Of a stretch of DNA of 64,000 nucleotides, positions 1-11,935 are shown piece by piece. Source of the stretch: Polytrichum commune (taxonomy: Eukaryota > Streptophyta > Polytrichopsida > Polytrichales > Polytrichaceae). The stretch covers positions 21,472,527 through 21,536,526 of the forward strand of contig OX485808.1 in the NCBI GenBank assembly GCA_950295325.1. Direction: 5' to 3'. The notes beneath the pieces were generated by a model. The model saw nothing but the letters and a program-made list of their open reading frames with translations, ran no database searches and was not told the DNA's origin. Every line of letters begins with the position of its first letter. The stretch's first letter is position 1. The position numbers and the translations under genes were made by a program.

Positions 1-464
1 AACGAAAGTCCTCCGTGCATAGTGATTTCAGTGGTCATTCCAAAGAAGCGAGGTCTGGAGAGTAGGGGATGCATGTGAGACCTAGCGCTTTGCGCAGATG
101 GTCTTCAATGGCCAAGGAATTCTACACCAATCAGAGTCCACACATGTGTTTTTGTTGAACACCCAGCGGGTAGTGTGGGAACCTTCATTTAGGTGTCTTG
201 GGAGATGTCATGTTCGACGTGTTCTCAGCAACCCCGTCGGCATTGTGGACACTAGCGGTGACATGCACACATTTGATTTGCACGGTATGGATGCATCTTC
301 AAGGAGGCACACACTTAGGCAGGTTCAATGGTGGACTCTGCGAACATTGACAGCAAGGGTGGCGATGTGTGTGGGCTAAAGCTAGGTTGCTGTGAGTCGT
401 GGTTGCTACACGACCCTCAAAGTATCTTCAGCGGGCGTTTTAGGGATTGCAACGGGGGAGCCAT

Positions 465-3400
465 ATGGGCTCGGCGCAGCGTCGAGGTGCAACCATTCGT
501 GTCACTGAAGATGGTCGCACGCTACGCCATGTGCCTATTGGGGACATCATACTTCACACGGAGTTGCGCGTGGCGACGGAGCATAATGTACGATCATTTA
601 GGTGTCCTTGCAGAGAATGCAAGGGTGGTCGCAGGAAAAGCATCCAAGTCATAAGACAACACCACACGGCGGTTGTTCGCGATCCATTTCTGCGTAAGTC
701 TTTACTAGGCGGAGACCCCCCAGAGGGCTATCCACCGGGTGGAATGTGGATCGAGGACATCTGTTGTGACAACGATGTCATAGAAGACATCCCAACGGAC
801 ACAACACGTGTTCATTTGGACGTTGACAATGGAGGAGTTGACGAAGAACAACCACCCCCCCTCCTGGACGAATTCCACGAGGTCGAGCGGCAAGTGCTAG
901 AGGCCAAGGACGAAGGACCCTTACATGTGGAGGACGAGGAAGACATCGACATTGAAGACGAATTGGACGGTTTGTACACGGAAGCCACCACGGCATTGTA
1001 CCCGGGCTCAAAAATGAGTGTAGTGTCAGCTACAATCATCATCATGAACATGTGCTCGGTGTTCCGCGTGAGCAACACATTCACTGACGAGTTGTTTCGT
1101 TTTTTGTCGGGTGATTTGTTGCCAGTGCCCAACAAATTGCCAAAAACTCATTATGCGGCTCGGAAGAGCATCCGCCGGCTGGGTTTGAACTACAATAACA
1201 TCCATACGTGCCCCAATGGCTGTATTCTATTTGACGAAGAATATGCAACACTGGATGTATGTCCGAAGTGCACGCAAAGACGATGGATAGATGGCAGCAA
1301 CAACATTGCCGTGAGAGTAATCCGACACTTCCCCCTAATTCCAAGGTTCAAACGGATGTGGCCCTCGTCTGAGATAGCGCGTCTATTGACAGGCCACACC
1401 AAACACGTCAGTACTGACGGCATCATGCGTTCAGTGGTCGACAGTCCGGCATGGAAGCACGTCAACTCGGACATCGCGTTCGGCAATTTTGGACGTGACG
1501 ACCGGAACATGCGACTGGCTCTAGCACTGGATGGGGTGAATCCTTTCAAGCTAAGCAACACCAACTGGTCAACGTGGCCGGTGTTGATTCTGATTTACAA
1601 CTTCAACCCATGGTTGGTGACCAAAAAAAATTTCATATCATTGTGCATATTGATTTCAGGAAAGAAGTCGCCGTCCTCTGCAAATATTGATGTGTTCATA
1701 CGTCCACTATTGAAGGAGCTCCAAGAACTTTGGCATGGGGTGGAAGCACTAGACTTCTCACAACCGCGGGGGAATCGCACTTTCACCTTGCGTGCCTTAC
1801 TTATGTGGACCATTTCCGATTTCCCCGCATATGGTCTCATTTCTGGTCTTACTTGTAAGGGCTACAAGGGGTGCCCTTGTTGTGGACCAGACACGGATGC
1901 GAGGATGGCAAAAACAGGGGACATGTTACCAAACAGGAGCATTAGGGGCTCCAAGATTGTATACGGAGGCATTCGTCGATACTTACCACGACACCACCCG
2001 TATCGCCGCAATAGAAGATTTAATGACATGCAAGAACACCGTCCGAAGCCAAAGGTGATGACGGGAGGGGATGTCATTCGGTATGCAGCGTGGCGCGAAT
2101 CATACCTACAGATGGGTGGGAGAGAGAACGGACCCAACGATCCTGTGCACGCCACAGGTGTGAAACGATTGAGCGCTTTGTACGAGCTGGATTACTGGAA
2201 GGTGAGGCCTATATGTCACTCCATGTTTGGCGTTCGCGTTCAATGACAATGTTTAAGTAGACACATCGCCTGCAAAGCCAGACGCGTATGACGGAAGGAC
2301 ATCCACAACGACGTCTGACGAGGTTTATGATGTTCTTGTTGGACATGGTACCCGGAGGTCTTATAGGAGTTAGCGTGCACTGCGTTGGCTTTACATTGAT
2401 GGTACATGTCATGTGTCTTGTGCAGCATTTGCTAGAACGGCACATCCTCGATGTCATGCATTGTGAGAAGAATTTGTGCAAGAACATATTGAAGACTCTC
2501 TTGGGCATGAATGATAGTCCCGGAAGCAGGGTAGATGCTGAGGACATGGGCATCCGCCAAGAGATATGGTTGCAACCCCCCCGGCGAGAACGTGATGGGT
2601 ACTATATGCCGCATCCTCCCTATGTATTCAGGGCAAATGAACGCACACAATTTGTGGGAATCGTCTCCAACATTCGGACACCCACAAACTACGTTGGTAG
2701 CATTCACAAGCGACTTGCGGATGGCAAATTGCAGTACATGAAAACACACGATTACCACGTTCTGATGCAGCAGGCAAGCTTTCTCAAATTCTAGTACGCC
2801 ATCCTGTATCAATGCGGCTTAGTTGTGAAGGCGGACAGCACTTGACGTCATACAAACGTGGTTGAGGTGAGGTCGTCCATGTAGACGTTCATCGGACAGT
2901 GCTCCAACAGCGATGCATGCTTATCGTTGTGTTTTGGGTGATGTCTGTCAGGAGGAGACACAATGTCAATCTGAACTACAATGTGACGCATGATGTAGAT
3001 TTTACCTTTGGCTATACGGAACATACTAGACAAAAGCGTGCACGTTGCTATAATTAAAATGAGCAGAGTTTTCCAAAGACTTTGCGCCAAAGAGGTGAGG
3101 GAAGGAGACGCACAGATTATGATGTTGGACGTGGTGATGGCGACGTGTGTCTTGGAGAAAGAGTTTCCTCCGACATTTATGAACGTTATGACGCATCTTC
3201 CCGTGCATTTGGTGGAGCAATTGTTTACGTGCGGTCCAGTGCACTGTCGGTGGATGTATCCAATAGAATGATACATGAAAACATTGAAGGACTATGTGAG
3301 AACACTTGCACATCCGGAGGGCAGCATAGCGGAAGGTTATCAAATGGATGACACGCTAGGTTTTTGCACCGAGTACATGCATCAGTACAGAGGAACAACA

Positions 3401-4623
3401 CATCGGGTATGGGATGTTGAAGAAGACGCAATCATGAATGATGAGATTCTCCGTTGCAACGCACAATAAAAGCGGAAGATGTCCGATGAGTTCCGCGAGT
3501 ATGCACATGCATTTGTTTTGGACAACGCCTCTTCCTTGGAGACTCACCGAGAGTGAGTGGAACCCCTGAACATGTGTCCATGCCTCCATGTTTTATATTC
3601 CCTGGCATGCTTTGGTCACCCTGAGGATGTGTTGGAGACGGTGTCCCTTGTGACACCGGTATTGACAGAGACCGTTGCATCTGATATACGTGTTGATGTG
3701 CAATCTTGTTACGCGTTCATTTTTATTGCTTATGAGGTGGACACACAATCGCAATAACTTGACACTTGGTTATTTGTAGGGAATACATGGCGGCTAGAGT
3801 AGAGCGCTGGAAAGAGAGGGAGGAATTTCAGCGCATGTTTCGCCGCCGCCATCCTTCCGTGGCAGTGCGCTACCCCTCGGAACTGCAGGATCTACCACGT
3901 TTTGCATCATGGTTGACGTCGCGGCTGACTTTTCAACGCCAGGCAGGCGAACATGTCGACGATGATGTCCTCCAGTACGCGCAACCTCCCGAACGATATG
4001 CTATCTCACACCGGAAAATGTATGCATTTGGCATGCACTTCCGGGTCCGTAGCACTGAGGGCAGCCTCGTCACGCGTGATTCATGTGTTGTGGCCTCTTT
4101 CAGACGGCAAGTACCGTGGGGCTTACGAAATGGGGAACCCATAGAGACAACCGAGGAGTATGTGGGTTACATTGAGGAGATTTTAGAGTTGGACTATAGA
4201 AACCATTGCACGACTGTGCTAGTATGCGATTGGGTCCGCACAAGCCAGGATTCTCGACATCCAAACATCGAACGGGATCGGTATGGCTTCACTGTTGCCA
4301 ACTTCAACCGCATGGATGGCAAAGTGCACTCAAATTCTTTTGCATTTCCATTGCATTGTCAACAAGTCTTCTTTTCCAACGACCCGACGAGGCCAGGATG
4401 GAAGGTTGTATGTCGAATGGACGTGAGGGGTAGACGCGGAAAACTACAAATCGACCACCCTATGCCAAACATAATAGATGTGGGAAACGACGCTGACTTC
4501 TTGGGTTTACAGCCACGGCTGGAAGACGTGGAGCCCACTAGGGAGCCTGCAACAGACGGCGGGGTGTACATCCCAGCAGCAGCAGACGATCGTGGGCCAG
4601 AAGACCATGAAGAAACACAGTGA
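465..4623 (+). pseudogene. TNP2-like CACTA transposase gene, four exons, two in-frame stops
   Basis: The exons read 465-2201, 2426-2773, 2999-3552 and 3780-4623, about 1160 codons in one continuous frame once introns are removed. Introns 1 and 3 are GT-AG; intron 2 begins GC (CAGCAG|gcaagc). Order of domains: a Transposase-associated region with FRCPCRECKGG near residue 45; the TNP2 core (LALALDGVNPF, WTISDFPAYG, CKGYKGCPCC; after intron 1 HILDVMHCEKN and HDYHVLMQQ); a DUF4218-like part (EFPPTFMNVMTHLPVHLVEQ, GPVHCRWMYP); and a DUF4216-like C-terminus (YIEEILELDY, DRYGFTVANFNR). Two nonsense codons, TGA at 3269-3271 (within the conserved WMYP-E-[R]-YM motif) and TAA at 3467-3469, break exon 3. 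No frameshift is needed, so inactivation looks recent. The start is uncertain: 465 is the first ATG after an upstream stop at 441, and a further 5' exon may exist. Confidence 0.9.
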
Positions 4624-5643
4624 AATGGCGACGACCCAAAGCACCTGAAGCAACGTCATAGCGCACGTGGCATCCAATGTACCGAAGAGTGTCACAACGC
4701 ATGTCATGCAGGACAGGAACCCAATGTCAAAGCTGACGTCTACTCATGCGTCCATAGAAATGTCCACTACAGTTGACTGATCAACGATGTACCAACGGAT
4801 GACAATATGTTTCGCGCATTATTTTCAGCATGAGCGGGTGTTCATTTCACTATGTAATGTGGCCATGAGCCTCTGGATAAGAGCAAGAAAAGTTCCACGC
4901 ATGTATTTTCGGGTTTTATGATGAATAAAGTGCCACATTTTTCAATGATTGGAAGATTCTTCGTGTATTTGAATTTAAATTATAGGCCGCAAGCTCAAAT
5001 GAACACATGAAAAACTTATAAAATTAAAAACAATGTACGCCTACAATGTCGGTACTGCCACAAACACAAAAGGGAGTCGTGCCCTTCATGTCTTACATTG
5101 TTTACCGAAGATGTGGACATTATGGCAAAGACATAAAGACACTATAAACCTCAAAAGTCTTTGTTCTCTTGTTCACAATCAGAAAATATTTCAATGGGTA
5201 CGGGGACAACATGAAGCTAGCAAATCACCATATTCAGCGATTATGCGGACTTTATGTGGCATTCCCTAAATTGTTTAGGAAGAAGCTCCATTCCCATAGC
5301 TAACCGCACATAGCTGCCCATTCCCCTACATTTTTTTTCCCGGGCAGCTCTGTAAGTCTGCCCATCGCGACCAGTGTGACTATACATGCACAGAGGCTGA
5401 CCTGTGGGGATGACGTGGCGTGCTTATGTTTCTTGCACACGTTGCCGGAGAACGTCTACATGATTGAAATGACATCCAACAAAACATGCCCGTCCTTCAC
5501 AACATCTACATGTCGTGCATAATTCTGTTACATGTTTCCTGCAACATCCATTTAAATTTACAATACTGAGCGCATTTTTTGCCGGACACAGTGACATCTG
5601 TGAAAACAAAACCCGTTTACCTAAAACGACCCCAAAAACGCAG

Positions 5644-5656
5644 GTTTCTTATAGTG
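5644..5656 (+). repeat. 3' terminal inverted-repeat end of the CACTA element
   Basis: The last 13 bases read, on the minus strand, CACTATAAGAAAC, matching the usual CACTA(C/T)AAGAAAA termini of plant En/Spm elements. The partner end lies left of base 1. Confidence 0.7.
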
Positions 5657-8600
5657 CCTTAAGCTTGCGCTTACTTTCAACATCAAAGAATTGAAAAGGC
5701 CAATCTACCATATGGTTACCTTGAAGTAGTGGTCTAAGTTTGGCATGTGTCGCTCTCAGGACACTCAAAAGGTCCAATAAAGTTTGGAATTGGCAAGTGA
5801 GAACATTTTCAACTTTAAAGACATTGCAGACTTGGTTTGAGATCAGCAACCTCACAATAACCTTAAGTCTTGAGTTGCTCACACGAATGTCTCTTGTGAA
5901 TTGTCACCCCTTCCTTTGCATTAAAAACTAAATCCAAAAAATGTGAGAAATCACAACGAAATCAAAACTATAAATTCTACCCATCTATCAAGCAAGCAAA
6001 GAATGGAAATTAGGAAAGATGAATCTTGAGGTGGGCACACCTTAGGGTGTGACTATTCGCATGCACCTACTCCTAAACATTGATCAACCAACCATCAACA
6101 TCCACCAAGTTGGGAAGAAGGTAAGAGTTTGGACATATGTGAAAACTTCGGAGAGCTCTTGCAAACCCTAACTAAGAACTCATAAAGCCAAACATAATGC
6201 CCAAACCCTTTGGAACCCCTTCCCGCATGTAACCCATTTGATTACATCCAACTACAAAGCTACATTCATGAGATGTCATTCATTGGTGCTCATCCATAGT
6301 GTGGAGCCCCTAATGTATGTTATTTTAATTCCCCACCTTGCTAAACCATGTGGTATGTTAGTAATAAAATTTCTCTAACATGATCAATTTGTAAACACCT
6401 TAATTTATTTATACCATGGAGTACAACATATAACTTTGTCTTTGTGACAAGCACATGTTTTATAATTTGTAGGATGCAACTTTAAAGTGAACCCTATAAT
6501 TTTTCTCAAGTAGTTTTCTAAAATACATGAGTGACCCCTCAGGACAAGACTACTACCCACCACATGCCCATCCCACTTGGTATGACATGATGCCAACAAC
6601 CCTACCCAAAAAACTCTCACACATTTAAGAATCCGGACTTTATAACTTCACCCACAAGCTAACAAAATTTCCAGCCATCACCACAACCCATAACACTCCC
6701 TTCACCTCTACCCCACAACATTAATAAAATGCCCAGATGATGTGTTAGGGGAAGGGGTCCACCTCATATCAAGCTCAGAATTTGGGAACTAAGTTTTCTT
6801 GTATCAACTAGCATCATGGGCACACAAAAAAAGACTTGACCTTGGCCTTTTACATAGGACATAATTGCAACCACCCCTTTGAACCACGCAATCTCAACAT
6901 GTCCACCCCAAGCCACCCCCACCCTCACAAATATATATATATATACAAATTTCCCAACACCCCCATCCCTCCCACATGTACAGTCCTTCACCCCCAGGAG
7001 CCTGAAAACCACTAATAATCACAATCCCAAATCAACACCCCACCAAACAAATCTTATTAAGAGTGTTCTATATTGGTTACAAAGCCCTCCTATCTACATG
7101 TAGGCAATACTTTTAGGAGTAGAATCGCATGTTGTAAGCCCTTTCGACAAATTCTAGAAAGTAAGGGGCCTTAATCACATTGGTAGTAAAACTATTGAGG
7201 TCCTTTTTTAAATTATTTATCCTATCATTCAACACCAAAATCAAAACATAGCTCCTCATCACTACCATACAATTTTTCTGTGATATACATACTTGGAGAA
7301 TAACTTCAACACACACTCACTCCAAGAGGTAACCTAGTATAAATTCTTCATACAAAACTCATTACACAGAACATTGTTCCTCTTCTCCTTAAATCTCCCA
7401 CAAGTCCTAGCCTAATCCTACTTCCTATCCTACCCAATCCATAAAACTATGGTCCCCTTTTAATGGAACCTTCTATCCTATCCTTATATAACCCTCCTTC
7501 TAATCCTTATCTATTGATCCATACCATTTCTCTTACCGTCGTAAGAATAAGGCAACTTTCATCGTTCACAGTGCATTTGAAAAATTCTATACGTCTCATA
7601 TCTAATTTGATATGCCAAAAACAAAATAAAATCACATATGAATTCCAAATCTTATAGCACCTAACACACCAAATTATCAAAAATTCCCGTTGCACTTAAT
7701 TAACATAACCCACAAAGAACACATCTATTTTGACATATTTGGGCTTCTTGGGCGTTTAGGAGATCAGGGGTTGATCAGTAAAACTCATGTCTAAATATAT
7801 TCTATACTTCAATGAAATACAAAACTTTAATAATCACTATACAATTTTGAACAAATGTTACCAAACACACACTATATGGTTCATATTTAGATATGACACC
7901 TTATACATCTTAGGTGCACTTCTACTTAAATAGCATGAACCACACTATTTTTTAGCATTCACATTTTTATATGAGTGCAAACCATCTCAATTCTTAAATC
8001 TAAGATAATTTCTACTTACAAAATAGTGGATGTGTACATGTGTTTACCACATGAGGCATTTTGGTGCTCAAAGTAGGGCGTATTGTGCAGTTAATGAATG
8101 TCAACAAATTTTTTTGTGTCATGTAAACCATTTTTTTTATCAATGTGCATCACACTTAACCACTTGTCACGAGATATTTTAGCATTTAGAAGAAGATGTG
8201 TTATGAAGTCAATCTATGGAGTCATACTTTTTTCCACTTGTCACCACCTTTGTCAGTGGTGTGCATCACATCATGTAACTTGCCATTATCATACTTTCAT
8301 TAACACATTCATCATGCCAAACCATGTAATACAACATGTCATTTGTAGGTTTGTTCATGTGACATTGTCCACTCTAATTTCTATCTATTTTAAAGCCAAT
8401 GTCCTACACTCTATTTGTGATCCACACTACAATATACATACAATTTTGGTGAACCTTGGTCATGGGTGTGTCATTTAATTGGATGTTATGTGTGTGTCAT
8501 GATATGCATGACTTGTCTTTTAGTAGGAGGTCTCCCATGTCATCTTTTGTGTTTGCCATTTGGTGATGGCATGATCATTTACATGGATCGATAATGACTA

Positions 8601-8900
8601 CTGAGGGCCACATTAATTAGAGGCATAGTGTACTCCAAAATCCACATTGTTCACAAAACGAAAGGTGTGGATAAGTTTGTAAAACATTTCTTGAAAAATC
8701 AATAAATGATATATTAGATTTTCACAAAAAAAACACTACCTTTGATTTTATTTGATTTTATCGGGGGGGTGCTCTAAGGTACCTAAAAAACCAAAACCTA
8801 GCAAGTTACCAATCTAGTAGCTGTTGAGGTAGATATTTGAAGCCACAAGGTGTATGACCGTGATACACAATGTTGGCTTAGGTTCAATGTTGGTTTGGCA
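5657..8900. other. AT-rich intergenic DNA, no gene recognised
   Basis: Every open frame in this 3.2 kb is short, AT-driven and without recognisable protein similarity. There is a short AT dinucleotide tract near 6930-6944. I see no RNA gene, no transposon ends and no splice-compatible exons. Confidence 0.6.
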
Positions 8901-9421
8901 CATGCAACCCCAACCTCACTGTGAGCCCAAAATGGCGCCCACATGTGTGGTTAACTTCAAAAGTTATTTGGAGTTGGTCCTTTTTTATTGTGATTGCTAT
9001 TTCAAAATTGAAAAGAGTGTAACCCTTGGGTTTAGTGTGTTTTTGGGTTAACAAGTGATTTACGTCATTTGTATGTTGAGAGAGGGTTAGTGTTAATTAG
9101 ATTTAGTTAAAGTAGTGGTTGTTAGTACTTTTGTTTTTAGAAAAGGGGATGTGAGCTAGGGAGCTTAAGGCTGGGATAGGTGTCCGAATTAGGCGTGGAG
9201 GCTGCCCACATTGGGATCGGGGGTTGGTTGGATTAGGTTGTAGCCTTGTCCGAATTAGGTAAGTGGCAAGCTTGCAGGGCGTGAGAACTCGGAATCCTCG
9301 GAATGGATCAGCATCGAGATAGGCAGTGGCGGCAGCCGCTAAAAATTCTTTGGCTTCTCTTTTCGTTTCTCTCCTTTCGAAGTCCCTGGAGCGCTGAGGC
9401 TGGCTCCGAAAGAAGGCGAGC

Positions 9422-9751
9422 TAGGATTGCACCCTGGTTTCGAGAGAGCTGAGCTGGGATTGAACCCTGGTTCGGAAGAAGGCGAGCTGGGATTGCACCC
9501 TGGTTCGGAAGAAGGCGAGCTGGGATCGCACCCTGGTTTCGAGAGAGCTGAGTTGGGATTGCACCATGGTTCGGAAGAAGGCGAGCTGGGATTGCACCCT
9601 GGTTCGGAAGAAGGCGAGTTGGGATCGCACCCTGGTTTCGAAAGAGCTGAGATGGGATTGCACCCTGGTTCGGAAGAAGGCGAGCTGGGATCGCACCCTG
9701 GTTTCGAGAGAGCTGAGATGGGATTGCACCCTGGTTCGGAAGAAGGCGAGC
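9422..9751 (+). repeat. 33-bp minisatellite, 10 units of two alternating types
   Basis: Ten consecutive 33-bp units. Type A contains CCTGGTTCGGAAGAAGGCGA and type B contains CCTGGTTTCGAGAGAGCTGA; the order is B A A B A A B A B A. Because 33 is a multiple of 3, several frames on both strands stay open as 11-residue peptide repeats (on the minus strand LLPNQGAIPAR-like). I treat these open frames as a consequence of the repeat and not as a gene, as there is no supporting start context, splice structure or recognisable domain. Confidence 0.9.
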
Positions 9752-10293
9752 TGGTGTGAGGCCAAACCCACCACCCTTAGGTGTCCTAGTCCGGGTGATG
9801 GCTTTGAGAATCACACTCAATTCCTAATACCATAACGTGAATTGCTATATGGCTCTCATGTCCAAGGCACTAACTTCATCTTAACTCACTTGCTTTATTA
9901 TTGTGAGCATCGTTGCTCGTAGTGGAATTCGATTTCTCAAGGGTCCAACCCGCGGCCTTGGCCACACATGCCCTTAAAGAGATCCCTCTAGACTTCTTGA
10001 TTTTTACTTCCTTTATCTTGTCCTTGCTAGGATCCTCCACAGTCTCCATTAATTGTGCATGTAATATATTCCAACCAAAAAGTACGAGTGTTTAAAAACA
10101 CTTGCCTCAATGGGTAACCATCAACACATTTTAAAAGTCCCACACACTTCTACTTTCCTAATAAATCCAACTCTACCTAAAAACCAAGATGGCATGCAAG
10201 AATCTAGTATGGTCTAGCAATCCCAAAAGGGATTATCCTAACTACAACCCCCCTAGTAGCCTAACTTATTAGATCTAACGAACTAACTTAAGC

Positions 10294-10592
10294 CTAGCCG
10301 AATTACATTCCAGCAGCTGAGCTGCTTAGCTTCAAGCCCAGTCGAAGTACCTTCCAGCAGTCCGCTCTTTAACCTTAAGCCCCAGCCGAAGTACCTTCCA
10401 GCAGTCAGCTGCTTAGCTTTAAGCCCAGCCGAATTACATTCCAACAGTCAGCTGCTTAGCTTTAGGCCCCAACCGAAGTACCTTCCAGCAGTCAGCTGCT
10501 TAGCTTTAAGCCCAGCCGAATTACATTCCAGCAGTCAGCTGCTTAGCTTTAGGCCCCAACCGAAGTACCTTCCAGCAGTCAGCTCCTTAACC
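10294..10592 (+). repeat. Tandem array, unit about 43 bp, 6-7 copies
   Basis: Units of about 43 bp share CCAGCAGTCAGCTGCTTAGC preceded by GCCGAATTACATT or GCCGAAGTACCTT. The two unit variants largely alternate, as in the 33-bp array 600 bp upstream. The unit length is not a multiple of 3, so no long frame arises. Confidence 0.85.
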
Positions 10593-11306
10593 TTATAGTC
10601 TTGGCTGCCCTTAATACAACCCCTCTCATCCACTAAACAAGGTCTTCTAAATTCTTCTTCTCTTTTCTTTCTTTTGCTTCTAAGTCATGAGCTAATCTAA
10701 CACACTACTTTAACTAACTACCACCTAATCACTACATGCAAACTTAAGCTCTAGAGCTCCCTCACTTGGGAGGCCTTGAGAGAGAGAGCTCAACTAATTA
10801 ACTTCACTAAAAACTAATGTCACACACACGTGGCTCAAGCTCTTTAGAGCTTGCTCCCTTGAGAGCGCTTGATGGAGAGAGAGAAAAATGAGAGAGAAAA
10901 CACCTTAAGTAGTAAAGAGGGAGAGAGGGAGAGAGGGAGAGAGAGGTGAGGATAGGGTGAGAGGATTAGCACCTCCAATCACAATCCTTTAACCCTCTCC
11001 TCCAAAGTAGGGACTAATCCCCATCCACCAAGCTTCCTCCTTCCTAAACTAACAAAGTGGATCCAAAAGTGGGCATTTAACCCGCGGAGCTCACCTTGCC
11101 TCACCTTACCCTTTACTCACATAATCAAGGCATCCTCTTATTGAAATCAAACCTTGAAATAACTACACAACACATTCTAATGCCTAAACTTAAATCCACA
11201 CCACACTTCACTCTTTTTATGTTTTGTGAATAGTGATAACACCTCAAAGTCAAACTAAAATTGGTTTCGAAGAGTTAATCACCACATGTGGGCACCATTT
11301 TGGGCT

Positions 11307-11450
11307 CACAGCTGGGATCGCACCCTGGTTTCGAGAGAGCTGAGATGGGATTGCACCCTGGTTTGGAAGAAGGCGAGCTAGGATTGAGCCTGGGCTCCGA
11401 GGTAGGCGAGCTAGACTGAGCCTGGTCTCAGAAGGCGAGCTAAGCTGGGT
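11307..11450 (+). repeat. Second, degenerate block of the 33-bp minisatellite
   Basis: One type B unit, one type A unit and then two diverged units (GAGCCTGGGCTCCGAGG, GAGCCTGGTCTCAGAAGG) in the same orientation as the array at 9422-9751. It directly abuts the inverted copy of segment A. Confidence 0.8.
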
Positions 11451-11935
11451 CACCTGCCCAGTTGATGGGCGATGACGGGCGGTGTCCCGGAGCCAAACAG
11501 TGCACAATTGTGATTTTACTACCGGGACTGAAGTTCACTAAGTGTAGGGAGGGGGTAGGATTAGTGTTGGGTTATAGTGTAGGCTAGCTAATTGGGCTAA
11601 AGGTGAAGGGTTAGATTAGGAACTTATATTAGAGGGAAGTTAGGAAGCCACTAAGTGTACTTTGGTGATATTAGGAAGTGCACCTTAAGTGGAAATTTGT
11701 GTGTGGTATTGTGAATTAGTGTGGGGAGTGCAATAAGATAGAAAATCATTTTTCAGTGCTTGTACTTCCAGTGTGGAATAAACCAATGTGTCAATATTGA
11801 TGTGGAATGCAGTGGAAGTTGCTATGGTTGAGGGAGTGGAATTTTGTGAGCAATGAATGTGAGCTCTAGGCCCCCACCCGGACTACGACGCTTAAGGGTG
11901 GGTGGTTTGGCCTCACACTCACCCAACCTCAATAC

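Larger units (their letters stand above)
1..5656 (+). mobile_element. CACTA (En/Spm) DNA transposon, right part; left end outside window
   Basis: The stretch carries a TNP2-type transposase (465-4623) followed by about 1 kb of non-coding DNA. It ends in a terminus whose reverse complement begins CACTATAAGAAACC, the classic CACTA end, so the right boundary is placed at 5656. The left terminus is not in the window, so the 3-bp target duplication cannot be checked. The subterminal part (4900-5650) is rich in short motifs such as CATGT/ACATG but I could not define a clean subterminal repeat. Superfamily assignment is firm from the transposase; the exact end is an inference from the terminal motif. 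Confidence 0.88.
8915..11935. repeat. Complex repeat block with two inverted marker segments
   Basis: Two short segments recur in inverted orientation. Segment A (about 8921-8955, GAGCCCAAAATGG and following) reappears reverse-complemented at about 11280-11312. Segment B (about 9752-9835, TGTGAGGCCAAACC and following) reappears reverse-complemented at about 11835-11920. A 33-bp minisatellite lies beside both copies, but in the same orientation each time. The arrangement is therefore not a simple inverted repeat and points to a rearranged or nested element. No transposase or reverse transcriptase was found inside. Confidence 0.55.

Noticed and set aside
9308-9820. 170-codon minus-strand frame with repeated NQGAIPARLLP-like peptide
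   Set aside because: It is a by-product of a 33-bp tandem repeat whose length is a multiple of three. Parallel frames are open on both strands and there is no domain or start context.
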